The notes: generated by a model not told the origin, from the sequence alone. A stretch of DNA of 64,000 bases from Pseudomonas sp. SJZ079 (GCF_007993865.1 NZ_VIUH01000002.1:248001-312000); one strand, 5' to 3'. Shown: positions 30,797 through 39,463, numbered from the stretch's first letter. Program-made: numbers and translations.

Positions 30797-30832
30797 AGAC
30801 GGTGTAAACGCGCGGCGGCGTTTACACCGTCT
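30797..30832. repeat. Perfect 15-bp inverted repeat between thiI and typA
   Basis: AGACGGTGTAAACGC and its exact complement flank the six-base loop GCGGCG. It lies 50 bases after the thiI stop and 75 bases before the typA start. No T-run follows on the minus strand, so it is not a classic intrinsic terminator; a stem of this size should still affect thiI read-through or mRNA ends. Confidence 0.7.
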
Positions 30833-30882
30833 ACAGGTCGGGGGGGCGATGGCGGATGCTGCCGCCATTCAACCCCGGCGTC

Positions 30883-32337
30883 TTATGTCGGACGATAAAC
30901 GCGCACATTGGCATGTCCCTCGCTGAGCAGGTGGTGGGCATGCAGACGGCTCATCACACCCTTGTCGCAATACAGCAGGTACTGGCGATTCTCATCCAGT
31001 TCCTTGAACTTGCTGTTCAAGGCGTAAAACGGTACAGCCTGCACCTCGATACCCGGCAGCTGCAGGGGCTGGTCATCGGCGGCATCGGGGTGGCGGATAT
31101 CGATGATCACCTGGCCGGCCAGTGCCTCGTCGACTTCCTCGACCTGGATATCCTTGCCCAGTTCGTCGATCACCTTGTCGATTGGCAACTGGGTCGCGCG
31201 CTCCAGAGCGCGCTCGAGGATCGCCATGTCGAACTGCGACTCTTCGTAGGCGATGCGCTCGGGCTTGGCCTTGGTGGTCGGGTTGATCGAGATGACGCCG
31301 CAGTACTCCGGCATGTGCTTGGCAAACTCGGCGGTGCCGATCTGCGTGGCGGTGTCGATGATGTCCTGCTTGTGGCTGGCGATCAGCGGGCGCAGCACCA
31401 GCTTGTCGGTGGCCGAGTCGATCACCGAGAGGTTCGGCAGGGTCTGGCTCGACACCTGACTGATCGCCTCGCCGGTGACCAGCGCGTCGATCTGCAAACG
31501 CTCGGCAATGCGCGTGGAGGCGCGCAACATCATGCGCTTGAGGATGACGCCCATCTGGCTGTTATCGACCTTGCCGAGAATCTCGCCGAGCACTTCCTCG
31601 AACGGCACGCTGATAAACAGCACGCGCTGCGAGCGACCGAATTTCTGCCACAGATAATGGGCGACTTCCATCACCCCCAACTCGTGGGCACGACCACCGA
31701 GGTTGAAGAAGCAGAAGTGGGTAATCAGGCCCCGGCGCATCATCTGATAGGCGGCGACGGTGGAGTCGAAACCACCGGACATCAGCACCAGGGTCTGCTC
31801 CAGCGAGCCCAGCGGATAACCGCCCAGGCCTTGATGCTGGTGATGAATGACGAACAGACGCTGGTCGCGGATCTCCATGCGCACTTCGACTTCGGGTTTC
31901 TTCAGGTCGATGCCAGCGGCGCCGCATTGCTGACGCAACTGGCTGCCAACATGGCGCTCGATGTCCATGGAGCTGAAGCTGTGCTTGCCGGCACGCTTGC
32001 AGCGCACGGCGAAGATCTTGCCCGGCAGCTGATCGGCGAAATGGCTCTTGCATTTAGCCAGCACGTCGTCGAAGTCGCCCAGCGGGTACTCGTGGACCTC
32101 GAGAAAATGCGTGATGCCTGGCGTGCAGGACAGACGAGCGATCATCTCCTGCAGCACTTTCGGCTCGCTGAGCGCGGTTTCCACTTCCAGATTGTCCCAG
32201 ACACCGGTTACCGACAGCTGCGGATCCAGGTCGCGCAGCACCGCACGAATATTCTTCGCCAATTGCCGGATAAAGTGCTTACGCACCGGCCGACTCTTGA
32301 TGGTGATTTCCGGGAAGACTTTAACGATCAGTTTCAT
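30883..32337 (-). CDS. thiI: tRNA 4-thiouridine synthase / sulfurtransferase ThiI
   Basis: 484 residues, the long form of ThiI. Order: N-terminal ferredoxin-like and THUMP domains (1-165), a PP-loop ATPase ([11 protein letters not shown], near 185), and a C-terminal rhodanese domain with the active cysteine in [10 protein letters not shown]. The partner Cys in [10 protein letters not shown] is also present, as needed for the disulfide-linked sulfur transfer that makes s4U8 in tRNA and feeds thiazole synthesis. Divergent from glnA. Confidence 0.96.
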   Translation of the reverse strand: MKLIVKVFPEITIKSRPVRKHFIRQLAKNIRAVLRDLDPQLSVTGVWDNLEVETALSEPKVLQEMIARLSCTPGITHFLEVHEYPLGDFDDVLAKCKSHFADQLPGKIFAVRCKRAGKHSFSSMDIERHVGSQLRQQCGAAGIDLKKPEVEVRMEIRDQRLFVIHHQHQGLGGYPLGSLEQTLVLMSGGFDSTVAAYQMMRRGLITHFCFFNLGGRAHELGVMEVAHYLWQKFGRSQRVLFISVPFEEVLGEILGKVDNSQMGVILKRMMLRASTRIAERLQIDALVTGEAISQVSSQTLPNLSVIDSATDKLVLRPLIASHKQDIIDTATQIGTAEFAKHMPEYCGVISINPTTKAKPERIAYEESQFDMAILERALERATQLPIDKVIDELGKDIQVEEVDEALAGQVIIDIRHPDAADDQPLQLPGIEVQAVPFYALNSKFKELDENRQYLLYCDKGVMSRLHAHHLLSEGHANVRVYRPT

Positions 32338-32435
32338 GAAAGCAGCGCGTGCCGAGGTAGCCTAAAAACAGGGGGCGCGGATTATAGCGGAAATTGCTCA
32401 AGCTTTAACCAAAAATCCTACCCGGCCTTTTAAGC

Positions 32436-32450
32436 GCACCATTATCGAGC
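32436..32450 (+). promoter_or_regulatory. NtrC box 1 upstream of glnA
   Basis: GCACC-ATTAT-CGAGC, a weaker match to GCACC-N5-GGTGC. Its centre is about 138 bases before the predicted start of transcription and 31 bases (three helical turns) from box 2, as in enterobacterial glnA. Confidence 0.65.
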
Positions 32451-32466
32451 GCTATAAAATTAAAGC

Positions 32467-32481
32467 GCACCAAAATGGAGC
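32467..32481 (+). promoter_or_regulatory. NtrC box 2 upstream of glnA
   Basis: GCACC-AAAAT-GGAGC matches the NtrC consensus with one mismatch. Its centre is about 107 bases before the predicted transcription start. Confidence 0.8.
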
Positions 32482-32554
32482 CAATATCATCCAAGCCTGA
32501 CTCCGCACTCCCCGCCACGCCTGTGCTTCAGGCCACCAGCCCATTCCAGGGCAC

Positions 32555-32570
32555 TGGCATGCAATTTGCT
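32555..32570 (+). promoter_or_regulatory. Sigma-54 promoter of glnA
   Basis: TGGCATGCAATTTGCT agrees at every conserved position with TGGCAYR-N4-TTGCW, with ten bases between GG and GC. Transcription should start near 32581, leaving a leader of about 87 bases. With the two NtrC boxes this is a complete nitrogen-limitation promoter. Confidence 0.9.
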
Positions 32571-32667
32571 CCCTTGTGAGGCAGGTTGTCCTGGCGGACT
32601 ATCGCGCCGGGCTTCACCGAACTATATAAGGGCTCACCCTTTGAGCCTTATCCATCTGGAGGACAGC

Positions 32668-34074
32668 ATGTCGAAGTCGATTCAACTGATCAAAGAACAC
32701 GACGTGAAGTGGGTAGACCTGCGCTTCACCGACACCAAGGGTAAGCAGCACCACGTCACCATGCCGGCGCGCGACGCCCTGGACGACGAATTCTTCGAAC
32801 ATGGCAAGATGTTCGACGGCTCCTCCATTCATGGCTGGAAAGGCATCGAAGCCTCCGACATGATCCTGATGCCGGTCGACGACACCGCCGTCCTCGACCC
32901 GTTCACCGAAGAACCGACCCTGATCCTGGTCTGCGACATCGTCGAGCCGAGCACCATGCAGGGCTACGACCGCGACCCGCGCTCGATCGCCAAGCGCGCC
33001 GAAGAGTTCCTCAAGAGCACCGGCATCGGCGACACCGTATTCGTCGGCCCGGAGCCTGAGTTCTTCATCTTCGACGAAGTGAAGTTCAAGTCCGACATCT
33101 CCGGCTCGATGTTCAAGATCTACTCCGAGCAAGGCTCCTGGATGACCGACCAGGACGTCGAAGGCGGCAACAAGGGCCACCGCCCGGCCGTCAAAGGCGG
33201 TTACTTCCCGGTTCCACCGTGCGACCACGACCACGAAATCCGTACTGCCATGTGCAACGCCATGGAAGAAATGGGCCTGGTCATCGAAGTGCATCACCAC
33301 GAAGTGGCGACTGCCGGCCAGAACGAAATCGGCGTGAAGTTCAACACCCTGGTGGCCAAGGCTGACGAAGTTCAGACCCTGAAGTACTGCGTGCACAACG
33401 TCGCCGACGCCTACGGCAAGACCGCGACCTTCATGCCGAAGCCACTGTACGGCGACAACGGCTCGGGCATGCACGTGCACATGTCGATCTCCAAAGACGG
33501 CAAGAACACTTTCTCCGGCGAAGGCTATGCCGGCCTGTCCGACACCGCGCTGTACTTCATCGGCGGTATCATCAAGCACGGTAAGGCCCTGAACGGCTTC
33601 ACCAACCCCTCGACCAACTCCTACAAGCGTCTGGTTCCGGGCTTCGAGGCGCCGGTCATGCTGGCCTACTCGGCGCGTAACCGTTCCGCCTCGATCCGCA
33701 TCCCCTACGTGTCCAGCCCCAAGGCGCGCCGCATCGAGGCACGCTTCCCGGATCCGGCTGCCAACCCGTACCTGGCATTCGCCGCCCTGCTGATGGCTGG
33801 CCTGGACGGCATCCAGAACAAGATCCACCCAGGCGATGCAGCCGACAAGAACCTCTACGACCTGCCACCGGAAGAAGGCAAGCTGATCCCGCAGGTGTGC
33901 GGCAGCCTGAAAGAAGCCCTGGAAGAGCTGGACAAGGGCCGCGCGTTCCTGACCAAGGGCGGCGTGTTCTCCGACGACTTCATCGACGCTTACCTGGAGC
34001 TGAAGAGCGAAGAAGAAATCAAGGTCCGCACCTTCGTACACCCACTGGAATACGACCTGTACTACAGCGTCTAA
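32668..34074 (+). CDS. glnA: Glutamine synthetase, type I
   Basis: 468 residues; ATP-dependent synthesis of glutamine from glutamate and ammonia, a dodecamer. Conserved blocks: DGSSIHGWK, the metal-binding [29 protein letters not shown] and NRSASIRIP. The adenylylation site NLYDLPPEE near residue 398 is intact, so activity should be controlled by GlnE. The ATG at 32668 follows GGAGGAC; codon use is strongly biased as expected of a highly expressed gene. Expression is driven from the NtrC/sigma-54 promoter upstream and stops at a strong terminator. Confidence 0.99.
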   Translation: MSKSIQLIKEHDVKWVDLRFTDTKGKQHHVTMPARDALDDEFFEHGKMFDGSSIHGWKGIEASDMILMPVDDTAVLDPFTEEPTLILVCDIVEPSTMQGYDRDPRSIAKRAEEFLKSTGIGDTVFVGPEPEFFIFDEVKFKSDISGSMFKIYSEQGSWMTDQDVEGGNKGHRPAVKGGYFPVPPCDHDHEIRTAMCNAMEEMGLVIEVHHHEVATAGQNEIGVKFNTLVAKADEVQTLKYCVHNVADAYGKTATFMPKPLYGDNGSGMHVHMSISKDGKNTFSGEGYAGLSDTALYFIGGIIKHGKALNGFTNPSTNSYKRLVPGFEAPVMLAYSARNRSASIRIPYVSSPKARRIEARFPDPAANPYLAFAALLMAGLDGIQNKIHPGDAADKNLYDLPPEEGKLIPQVCGSLKEALEELDKGRAFLTKGGVFSDDFIDAYLELKSEEEIKVRTFVHPLEYDLYYSV

Positions 34075-34109
34075 ACCCGGCATCCGCCGCTCAGGCGGCG
34101 TGACACCAG

Positions 34110-34143
34110 AAGCCTCCCTGGCGCAAGCCAGGGAGGCTTTTTT
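34110..34143 (+). terminator. Intrinsic terminator of glnA
   Basis: AAGCCTCCCTGGC pairs perfectly with GCCAGGGAGGCTT around a GCAA tetraloop and is followed by a T-run. Confidence 0.95.
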
Positions 34144-34288
34144 GTTGGATACCCGATTGCCTTAAATAAGTCGCCCCGCCCCGTTCGACCAGCTATTTGG
34201 TGCGCCAGGGCACGCCGCCACCTCCGCCCCCTTGCCAGCACCGCCAGCCAGTGCAAGTCTTAGCAGCACATCACTCGGGAGAATGGCC

Positions 34289-34846
34289 ATGCGCCAGATG
34301 CTCACTTGCCTGCTGCTGATCCTGGCCCTGCCGGCCAGCGCGCAGATCTACAAATACACCGACACCAAGGGTAATACGGTGTTCACCAACCAGCCGCCGG
34401 ACGGCCAGAACGCCGAGACCGTTGAGCTGCCCACGACCAACACCATAGAAGCCCAGCCGCTCACTTCGCCCCCGAGCACGCCGGCCGGCGCGGTCGCTTC
34501 GAGCAGCTATTCGGTACTCGAACTGACCGATATCCCAACCGACGAAGCCCTGCGCGCCAACAACGGCACCTTCAGTGTCGGCGTGCGCCTGCAGCCGCGC
34601 CTGGCCGCGACCCATCGCCTGCGCCTGCTGCTGGATGGCCAGCCCTACGGCCAGCCAAGCAACGTACCGCGCCTGCAGTTGAGCAATATAGATCGCGGCG
34701 AACACAGCCTGGCGGTTGAAATACTCAATGGCGAGCAGTCGATTCAACAGAGCGCCAGCGTCACCTTCACCGTGCAACGGGTCAACACCAGCAGCCCGGC
34801 ACTGCGTCCGCCACCACCGCCCCCTACCCCCAAACCGGCCAGCTAA
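34289..34846 (+). CDS. DUF4124 domain periplasmic protein, first copy
   Basis: 185 residues. A signal peptide (MRQMLTCLLLILALPASA) is followed at once by the DUF4124 motif QIYKYTDTKGNTVFTNQPP, a central domain with RLRLLLDGQPYG and LSNIDRGEHSLAVEI, and a Pro-rich tail. The start at 34289 has GGGAG seven bases upstream. It is a paralogue of the next gene, three bases away; both sit between glnA and ntrBC. Role unknown. Confidence 0.85.
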   Translation: MRQMLTCLLLILALPASAQIYKYTDTKGNTVFTNQPPDGQNAETVELPTTNTIEAQPLTSPPSTPAGAVASSSYSVLELTDIPTDEALRANNGTFSVGVRLQPRLAATHRLRLLLDGQPYGQPSNVPRLQLSNIDRGEHSLAVEILNGEQSIQQSASVTFTVQRVNTSSPALRPPPPPPTPKPAS

Positions 34847-34849
34847 AAC

Positions 34850-35464
34850 ATGCGCAACCTATTGTTGTACTTAGTACTGCTGAGCCTGCCGGCTGCCGCC
34901 CAGGTCTATACCTACCTCGACGCGGAGGGTAATCGCGTGTTCACCGACCAACCCAGGCAGGGCAACGCCGAGCGCATCGAATTAGCGCCCAGTAACGGCA
35001 TGGCCAGCCTGCCCGCTGCCACTCCGCCAGCACCCACCGCGGCCACTGCACAAGTGCCCGCCTACCAGGTGCTGCGCATCTTGATCCCCGAGCCAGACGC
35101 CACCATCCGCGACAGCGCCGGCAATCTGATCGTCAGCGCCAGCAGCGAACCGGCCTTGCACGACGGCCACAGCTACCGCCTGCTACTGGACGGCCAGAGC
35201 ATCGGCGCCACGGGGCGCAGTCCGGTGTTTGAACTGAATAACATCGACCGCGGCACCCACCAACTGGCCGTGGAAATCGTCGATGCCCAGGGCCGCACGT
35301 TGGAGCGCACGCCGAGCCAGCCACTGCATATGCTGCGCATCTCGCTGGCCCAGAAACGCATGGTCAGACCCTGCAAAAAAGCCGACTACGGCGTGCGCCC
35401 GGAATGCCCCCTGAAGGACAAGCCAGTGGAGAAGCGCGACATTCCCTTCGTACCCTTTATCTAA
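34850..35464 (+). CDS. DUF4124 domain periplasmic protein, second copy
   Basis: 204 residues. Signal peptide, then QVYTYLDAEGNRVFTDQP (DUF4124) and a C-terminal region with SYRLLLDGQSIG and LNNIDRGTHQLAVEIVD, matching the same positions in the preceding gene. The C-terminal tail is longer and contains two cysteines (PCKKADYG, PECPLKD). It starts three bases after the first copy stops, so the pair is one transcription unit from tandem duplication. Confidence 0.85.
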   Translation: MRNLLLYLVLLSLPAAAQVYTYLDAEGNRVFTDQPRQGNAERIELAPSNGMASLPAATPPAPTAATAQVPAYQVLRILIPEPDATIRDSAGNLIVSASSEPALHDGHSYRLLLDGQSIGATGRSPVFELNNIDRGTHQLAVEIVDAQGRTLERTPSQPLHMLRISLAQKRMVRPCKKADYGVRPECPLKDKPVEKRDIPFVPFI

Positions 35465-35478
35465 GCCGAACGACCAAC

Positions 35479-35493
35479 GCACCATTGCGGTGC
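35479..35493 (+). promoter_or_regulatory. NtrC box upstream of ntrBC
   Basis: GCACC-ATTGC-GGTGC, a perfect dyad matching the NtrC consensus. Its centre is about 150 bases before the start predicted from the sigma-54 element at 35612, a usual enhancer distance. A TATACT at 35513-35518 downstream could be the -10 of a basal promoter that bound NtrC would influence. Confidence 0.85.
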
Positions 35494-35611
35494 AATAAGC
35501 CGCACCACTTTCTATACTCTCCCCATTCTGGTTCGCTCGCGCGCCCGCGCCTGCGCCGAAACACGGCCTGAGCCACCGATTCCGCCTATTCCCTGCGTCT
35601 TTCCGGGGCTT

Positions 35612-35627
35612 TGGTTTGCTTCTTGCA
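35612..35627 (+). promoter_or_regulatory. Candidate sigma-54 promoter of ntrBC
   Basis: TGGTTTGCTTCTTGCA keeps TGG, TTGCA and the ten-base GG-GC spacing of sigma-54 promoters but has TTT in place of CAC. It is 31 bases before the ntrB ATG and downstream of a perfect NtrC box. Confidence 0.6.
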
Positions 35628-35658
35628 TTTTCCAACCCATTGCCGGAAGCCTTCGCCT

Positions 35659-36744
35659 ATGACCATTAACGACGCACTGCACCGCCTGTTGCTCGACAAC
35701 CTGACCACCGCCACTCTGCTACTCAACGCCGAACTGCGCCTCGAGTACATGAACCCGGCCGCGGAAATGCTCCTGGCCGTCAGCGGCCAACGCAGTCACG
35801 GGCAATTCATCAGCGAGCTGTTCACCGAATCGGCAGAGGCCCTGTCCTCGCTGCGCCAGGCGGTCGAGCAGGCGCATCCGTTCAATAAGCGCGAAGCCGT
35901 GCTGACCTCGGTAACCGGCCAGACCCTGACCGTCGACTATGCGGTGACGCCGATCCTCAATCGCGGCGAGACCCTGCTGCTGCTGGAGGTCCATCCGCGC
36001 GACCGCTTCCTGCGCATCACCAAGGAAGAGGCACAGCTGTCCAAGCAGGAAACCACCAAGCTGCTGGTGCGCGGCCTGGCCCATGAAATCAAGAATCCGC
36101 TGGGCGGTATTCGCGGTGCCGCGCAACTGCTGGCGCGCGAGCTGCCGGAAGAAAGCCTGAAGGACTACACCAACGTCATCATCGAAGAAGCCGACCGCCT
36201 GCGGAACCTGGTGGATCGCATGCTCGGCTCGAACAAACTGCCGTCGCTGGCCATGACCAACGTGCACGAGGTGCTGGAGCGCGTCGGCAGCCTGGTCGAA
36301 GCGGAAAGCCAGGGCAGCATCACCCTGGTCCGCGACTACGACCCGAGCATCCCGGACGTACTGATCGACCGCGAGCAGATGATCCAGGCGACACTGAATA
36401 TCGTGCGCAACGCCATGCAGGCGATAGGCACGCAGAATGAGCTGCACCTCGGTCGCATCACTCTGCGCACCCGCACCCTGCGCCAGTTCACCATCGCGCA
36501 CATCCGCCACCGCCTGGTGGCCAAGCTGGAAATCATCGACAACGGCCCCGGCATACCCACGGAGCTGCAGGAAACCATCTTCTACCCCATGGTCAGCGGA
36601 CGTGCAGACGGCACCGGGCTCGGCCTGGCCATCACCCAGAACATCATTAGTCAGCATCAAGGCTTGATCGAGTGCGAGAGCCACCCCGGGCACACCGTGT
36701 TCACGATCTTCCTGCCGCTGGAACAAGGAGTAACGCCGTCATGA
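35659..36744 (+). CDS. ntrB: Nitrogen regulation sensor kinase NtrB
   Basis: 361 residues, cytoplasmic. An N-terminal PAS domain (about 1-115) is followed by the H-box GLAHEIKNPLGGIRGAAQLL with phospho-acceptor His142, and an ATPase domain with N box NIVRNAMQA, G1 DNGPGIP and G2 GRADGTGLGLA. It phosphorylates or dephosphorylates NtrC according to nitrogen supply signalled by PII. The ATG at 35659 follows GGAAG. Its stop overlaps the ntrC start (ATGA, 36741-36744). Confidence 0.97.
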   Translation: MTINDALHRLLLDNLTTATLLLNAELRLEYMNPAAEMLLAVSGQRSHGQFISELFTESAEALSSLRQAVEQAHPFNKREAVLTSVTGQTLTVDYAVTPILNRGETLLLLEVHPRDRFLRITKEEAQLSKQETTKLLVRGLAHEIKNPLGGIRGAAQLLARELPEESLKDYTNVIIEEADRLRNLVDRMLGSNKLPSLAMTNVHEVLERVGSLVEAESQGSITLVRDYDPSIPDVLIDREQMIQATLNIVRNAMQAIGTQNELHLGRITLRTRTLRQFTIAHIRHRLVAKLEIIDNGPGIPTELQETIFYPMVSGRADGTGLGLAITQNIISQHQGLIECESHPGHTVFTIFLPLEQGVTPS

Positions 36745-38177
36745 GTCGCAGTGAAACCGTATGGATCGTCGACGACGACCGTTCCATCCGCTGGGTGCTG
36801 GAAAAAGCCCTGCAACAGGAAGGCATGACCACCCAGAGCTTCGACAGCGCGGATGGCGTACTCAGCCGCCTCGGCCGGCAGCAGCCGGACGTGGTCATCT
36901 CGGACATCCGCATGCCCGGTGCCAGCGGCCTGGATCTGCTGGCGCAGATTCGCGAACTGCATCCACGCCTGCCGGTGATCATCATGACCGCCCACTCGGA
37001 CCTGGAAAGCGCGGTCGCCTCCTATCAGGGCGGGGCCTTCGAGTACCTGCCCAAGCCCTTCGATGTCGACGAGGCAGTGTCCCTGGTCAAGCGTGCGTTC
37101 CAGCATGCACAGGAACAGCAAGGCCTGGCGCCCCCCGTCGCCGAAGCACGCACTCCGGAAATCATCGGTGAAGCGCCGGCCATGCAGGAGGTATTCCGCG
37201 CCATCGGCCGCCTCAGCCACTCGAACATCACCGTATTGATCAACGGCGAGTCCGGCACCGGCAAGGAACTGGTGGCCCACGCCCTGCACCGCCACAGCCC
37301 GCGTGCGGCTTCGCCCTTTATCGCACTGAACATGGCCGCGATCCCCAAGGACTTGATGGAGTCCGAACTGTTCGGCCACGAGAAAGGCGCCTTCACCGGT
37401 GCGGCCAACCTACGTCGCGGACGCTTCGAGCAGGCCGACGGCGGCACCCTGTTCCTCGACGAAATCGGCGACATGCCAGCCGACACCCAGACTCGCCTGC
37501 TGCGCGTGCTGGCCGACGGCGAGTTCTACCGGGTCGGCGGCCATACGCCGGTGAAAGTGGACGTGCGCATCATCGCTGCCACCCATCAGGATCTGGAAAA
37601 CCTGGTACAGGCCGGCAAGTTCCGCGAGGATCTGTTTCACCGCCTCAACGTGATCCGCATCCATATCCCGCGCCTGGCCGACCGCCGCGAAGACATCCCG
37701 ACCCTGGCCCGGCACTTCCTCAGCCAGGCCGCGCAGGAGCTGACAGTCGAGCCCAAGCTACTGAAGAGCGAGACCGAGGACTACCTGAAGAACCTGCCCT
37801 GGCCGGGCAACGTGCGCCAGCTAGAAAACACCTGCCGCTGGATCACCGTGATGGCCTCAGGGCGCGAGGTGCACGTCGACGACCTGCCGCCGGAACTGCT
37901 CAGCCAACCGCAGGACAGTGGCACACCGAGCAACTGGGAACATGGCTTGCGCCAGTGGGCCGACCAGGCCTTGACCCGCGGCCAGTCAAGCCTGCTCGAC
38001 AGCGCGGTGCCGGTGTTCGAGCGGATCATGATCGAGACGGCCCTCAAACACACCGCCGGACGCCGCCGCGATGCCGCCGTGCTGCTGGGCTGGGGACGCA
38101 ACACCCTGACCCGCAAGATCAAGGAGCTGGGCATGAATATCGACGGCGCCGAGGAAGACGACGGCGACGACAACTGA
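36741..38177 (+). CDS. ntrC: Nitrogen regulation response regulator NtrC
   Basis: 478 residues. Receiver domain with phospho-acceptor Asp55 (VVISDIRMPG), sigma-54 activator AAA+ domain with Walker A GESGTGKE and the sigma-54 loop GAFTGA, and a C-terminal Fis-type helix-turn-helix (AGRRRDAAVLLGWGRNTLTRKIKELG). Boxes for it are visible before glnA and ntrBC and probably before the small RNA downstream. AGGAG lies ten bases before the ATG. A terminator follows at 38201. Confidence 0.98.
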   Translation: MSRSETVWIVDDDRSIRWVLEKALQQEGMTTQSFDSADGVLSRLGRQQPDVVISDIRMPGASGLDLLAQIRELHPRLPVIIMTAHSDLESAVASYQGGAFEYLPKPFDVDEAVSLVKRAFQHAQEQQGLAPPVAEARTPEIIGEAPAMQEVFRAIGRLSHSNITVLINGESGTGKELVAHALHRHSPRAASPFIALNMAAIPKDLMESELFGHEKGAFTGAANLRRGRFEQADGGTLFLDEIGDMPADTQTRLLRVLADGEFYRVGGHTPVKVDVRIIAATHQDLENLVQAGKFREDLFHRLNVIRIHIPRLADRREDIPTLARHFLSQAAQELTVEPKLLKSETEDYLKNLPWPGNVRQLENTCRWITVMASGREVHVDDLPPELLSQPQDSGTPSNWEHGLRQWADQALTRGQSSLLDSAVPVFERIMIETALKHTAGRRRDAAVLLGWGRNTLTRKIKELGMNIDGAEEDDGDDN

Positions 38178-38200
38178 GCCGGCGACTGGCGCAACAAAGG

Positions 38201-38226
38201 AGCGGACCTCGGGGTTCGCTTTTTTT
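38201..38226 (+). terminator. Intrinsic terminator of ntrBC
   Basis: AGCGGACC pairs with GGTTCGCT (one G-T pair) around TCGG and is followed by six T, 24 bases after the ntrC stop. Confidence 0.9.
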
Positions 38227-38382
38227 ATTGCACCGATCCGCGCGGAAATGCTCACTGTCGGCGCACACGATGCCCGCTGTGCACTCCGGCGGACCAGTCT
38301 GAGGCTGAACGCCCCCGCAAAAACCCAGCAGAATGGCTTTAGCCCGCAGTATTTCCGCGGGTTTGCGACATCGTAATAAAAC

Positions 38383-38398
38383 TGGCATACCCCCTGCA
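38383..38398 (+). promoter_or_regulatory. Sigma-54 promoter of a small RNA
   Basis: TGGCATACCCCCTGCA matches the sigma-54 consensus at all but one conserved base with correct spacing. No rightward reading frame follows. Degenerate NtrC-like half sites lie upstream, such as GCACT-CCGGC-GGACC at 38281-38295 and GCACA-N10-TGTGC at 38263-38282, about 120-140 bases before the expected start. Confidence 0.8.
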
Positions 38399-38408
38399 TA
38401 GACTCAAG

Positions 38409-38462
38409 CAACTCCAGTTTCGGGGGCCTTGGTACAGGCAGGCCGGGGATTCCCCTCTTTTA
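38409..38462 (+). ncRNA. nrsZ: Probable NrsZ-type nitrogen-regulated small RNA
   Basis: Expected to start about twelve bases after the -12 GC of the sigma-54 promoter and to end in the stem GGGG-ATT-CCCC plus TCTTTTATT (38445-38462). It can form an internal stem GGCCT/AGGCC. In P. aeruginosa the sigma-54/NtrBC-dependent RNA NrsZ is encoded in the same place, just after ntrC, and its active module is about 60 bases; position, promoter class and size agree. The sequence identity to NrsZ was not compared, so the name rests on synteny. Ends are predicted. Confidence 0.55.
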
Positions 38463-38900
38463 TTCTTGCTCCAGGCTGACCACCAGCCGCCAGCGCCCGT
38501 CCAGCGCCTCGCTGCGCCATTCACCGCGCAGCGGGCGGGCCGCTACAAAGCGCAGACGCAACACCCGTTGATCGCGGGTTAAGCGCCAGTTCACTGGCTT
38601 ACCATGCAGATCCAGCTGGCCGCGCCGCTCGCGCCCCTGACTCTCGAAGCGCAAAACATAAGCCCCAGCCACCTGCGCGGCGCGCACGGCTGGTTCGGCG
38701 TTGAACCAGAGCGTCAGCCCCTGCGGCGCCGCCTCGACACGCTCCAGGCGCAGCGCATCCGGCTCCAGCAAACGTCCGACCATCAGGCCGATGAGAAAGC
38801 CAAACAGCGCCAGCGAGCCAATCACTCGTCCCCACTGACGCGGTCGCTGATCCTCATCGGGAGTAGAATGCTGCCCGTCTTCAGGCTCGGAGCCGCGCAT
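38460..38900 (-). CDS. Small single-span membrane protein, unknown function
   Basis: 146 residues. A polar N terminus (DEDQRPRQWGR) precedes one membrane helix (VIGSLALFGFLIGLMVGRLL, residues 26-45), then a beta-rich domain (GLTLWFNAEP, YVLRFESQGRERRGQLDLHG, LRLRFVAARPLRG). I recognise no family. Its ATG (38898-38900) overlaps the trmL ATG on the other strand by two bases, so the two genes are divergent with no spacer. AGGA lies about ten bases upstream on the minus strand. A downstream start is possible but none has a better site. Confidence 0.65.
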   Translation of the reverse strand: MRGSEPEDGQHSTPDEDQRPRQWGRVIGSLALFGFLIGLMVGRLLEPDALRLERVEAAPQGLTLWFNAEPAVRAAQVAGAYVLRFESQGRERRGQLDLHGKPVNWRLTRDQRVLRLRFVAARPLRGEWRSEALDGRWRLVVSLEQE

Positions 38901-39360
38901 GTTTCACGTAATCCTTTTTCAACCGGAAATTCCACCGAATACCGGCAACATTATCAGGCTCTGCGCCAACAGCGGCTGCCACCTGCACCTGATCGAGCCA
39001 TTGGGCTTCGAACTGGACGATAAGCGTCTGCGCCGTGCCGGGCTGGATTACCACGAGTACGCCACCCTGCAACGCTATGCCGACCTGGCCAGCTGCCTGG
39101 AAAGCCTCGGCCAGCCCCGTGTATTCGCCTTCACCACCAAAGGCTCGCAGGCCTATCACGAAGTGCGCTACCAACCGGGCGACGCCTTCCTGTTCGGCCC
39201 GGAAAGCCGCGGCCTGCCGCAGGACATACGCGACAACCTGCCCGCCGAGCAACGCCTGCGCCTGCCGATGCGTGAAGGTTGCCGCAGCCTTAACCTGTCC
39301 AATACCGTGGCAATTGCGGTCTACGAGGCGTGGCGCCAGCAGGGCTTTGCCATCGATTGA
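38899..39360 (+). CDS. trmL: tRNA (cytidine(34)/uridine(34)-2'-O)-methyltransferase TrmL
   Basis: 153 residues, a minimal SPOUT methyltransferase that modifies the wobble base of two tRNA-Leu isoacceptors. FHVILFQPEIPPNTGNIIRLCANSG at the N terminus and FGPESRGLP plus LPMREGCRSLNLSNTVAIAVYEAWRQ at the C terminus are the SPOUT motifs forming the knotted SAM site. GGAG lies six bases before the ATG. It is divergent from, and overlaps, the preceding small membrane protein gene. Confidence 0.95.
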   Translation: MFHVILFQPEIPPNTGNIIRLCANSGCHLHLIEPLGFELDDKRLRRAGLDYHEYATLQRYADLASCLESLGQPRVFAFTTKGSQAYHEVRYQPGDAFLFGPESRGLPQDIRDNLPAEQRLRLPMREGCRSLNLSNTVAIAVYEAWRQQGFAID

Positions 39361-39463
39361 CTCAACAAGGCTGGATGAGTCGCGCCAAACCTTCTGCCGG
39401 CCTGCCCAACCGGCACCTTAGCCGCCTCACTGTCCATCGCGGCGAAAGTCCAGGGCCACAAAA

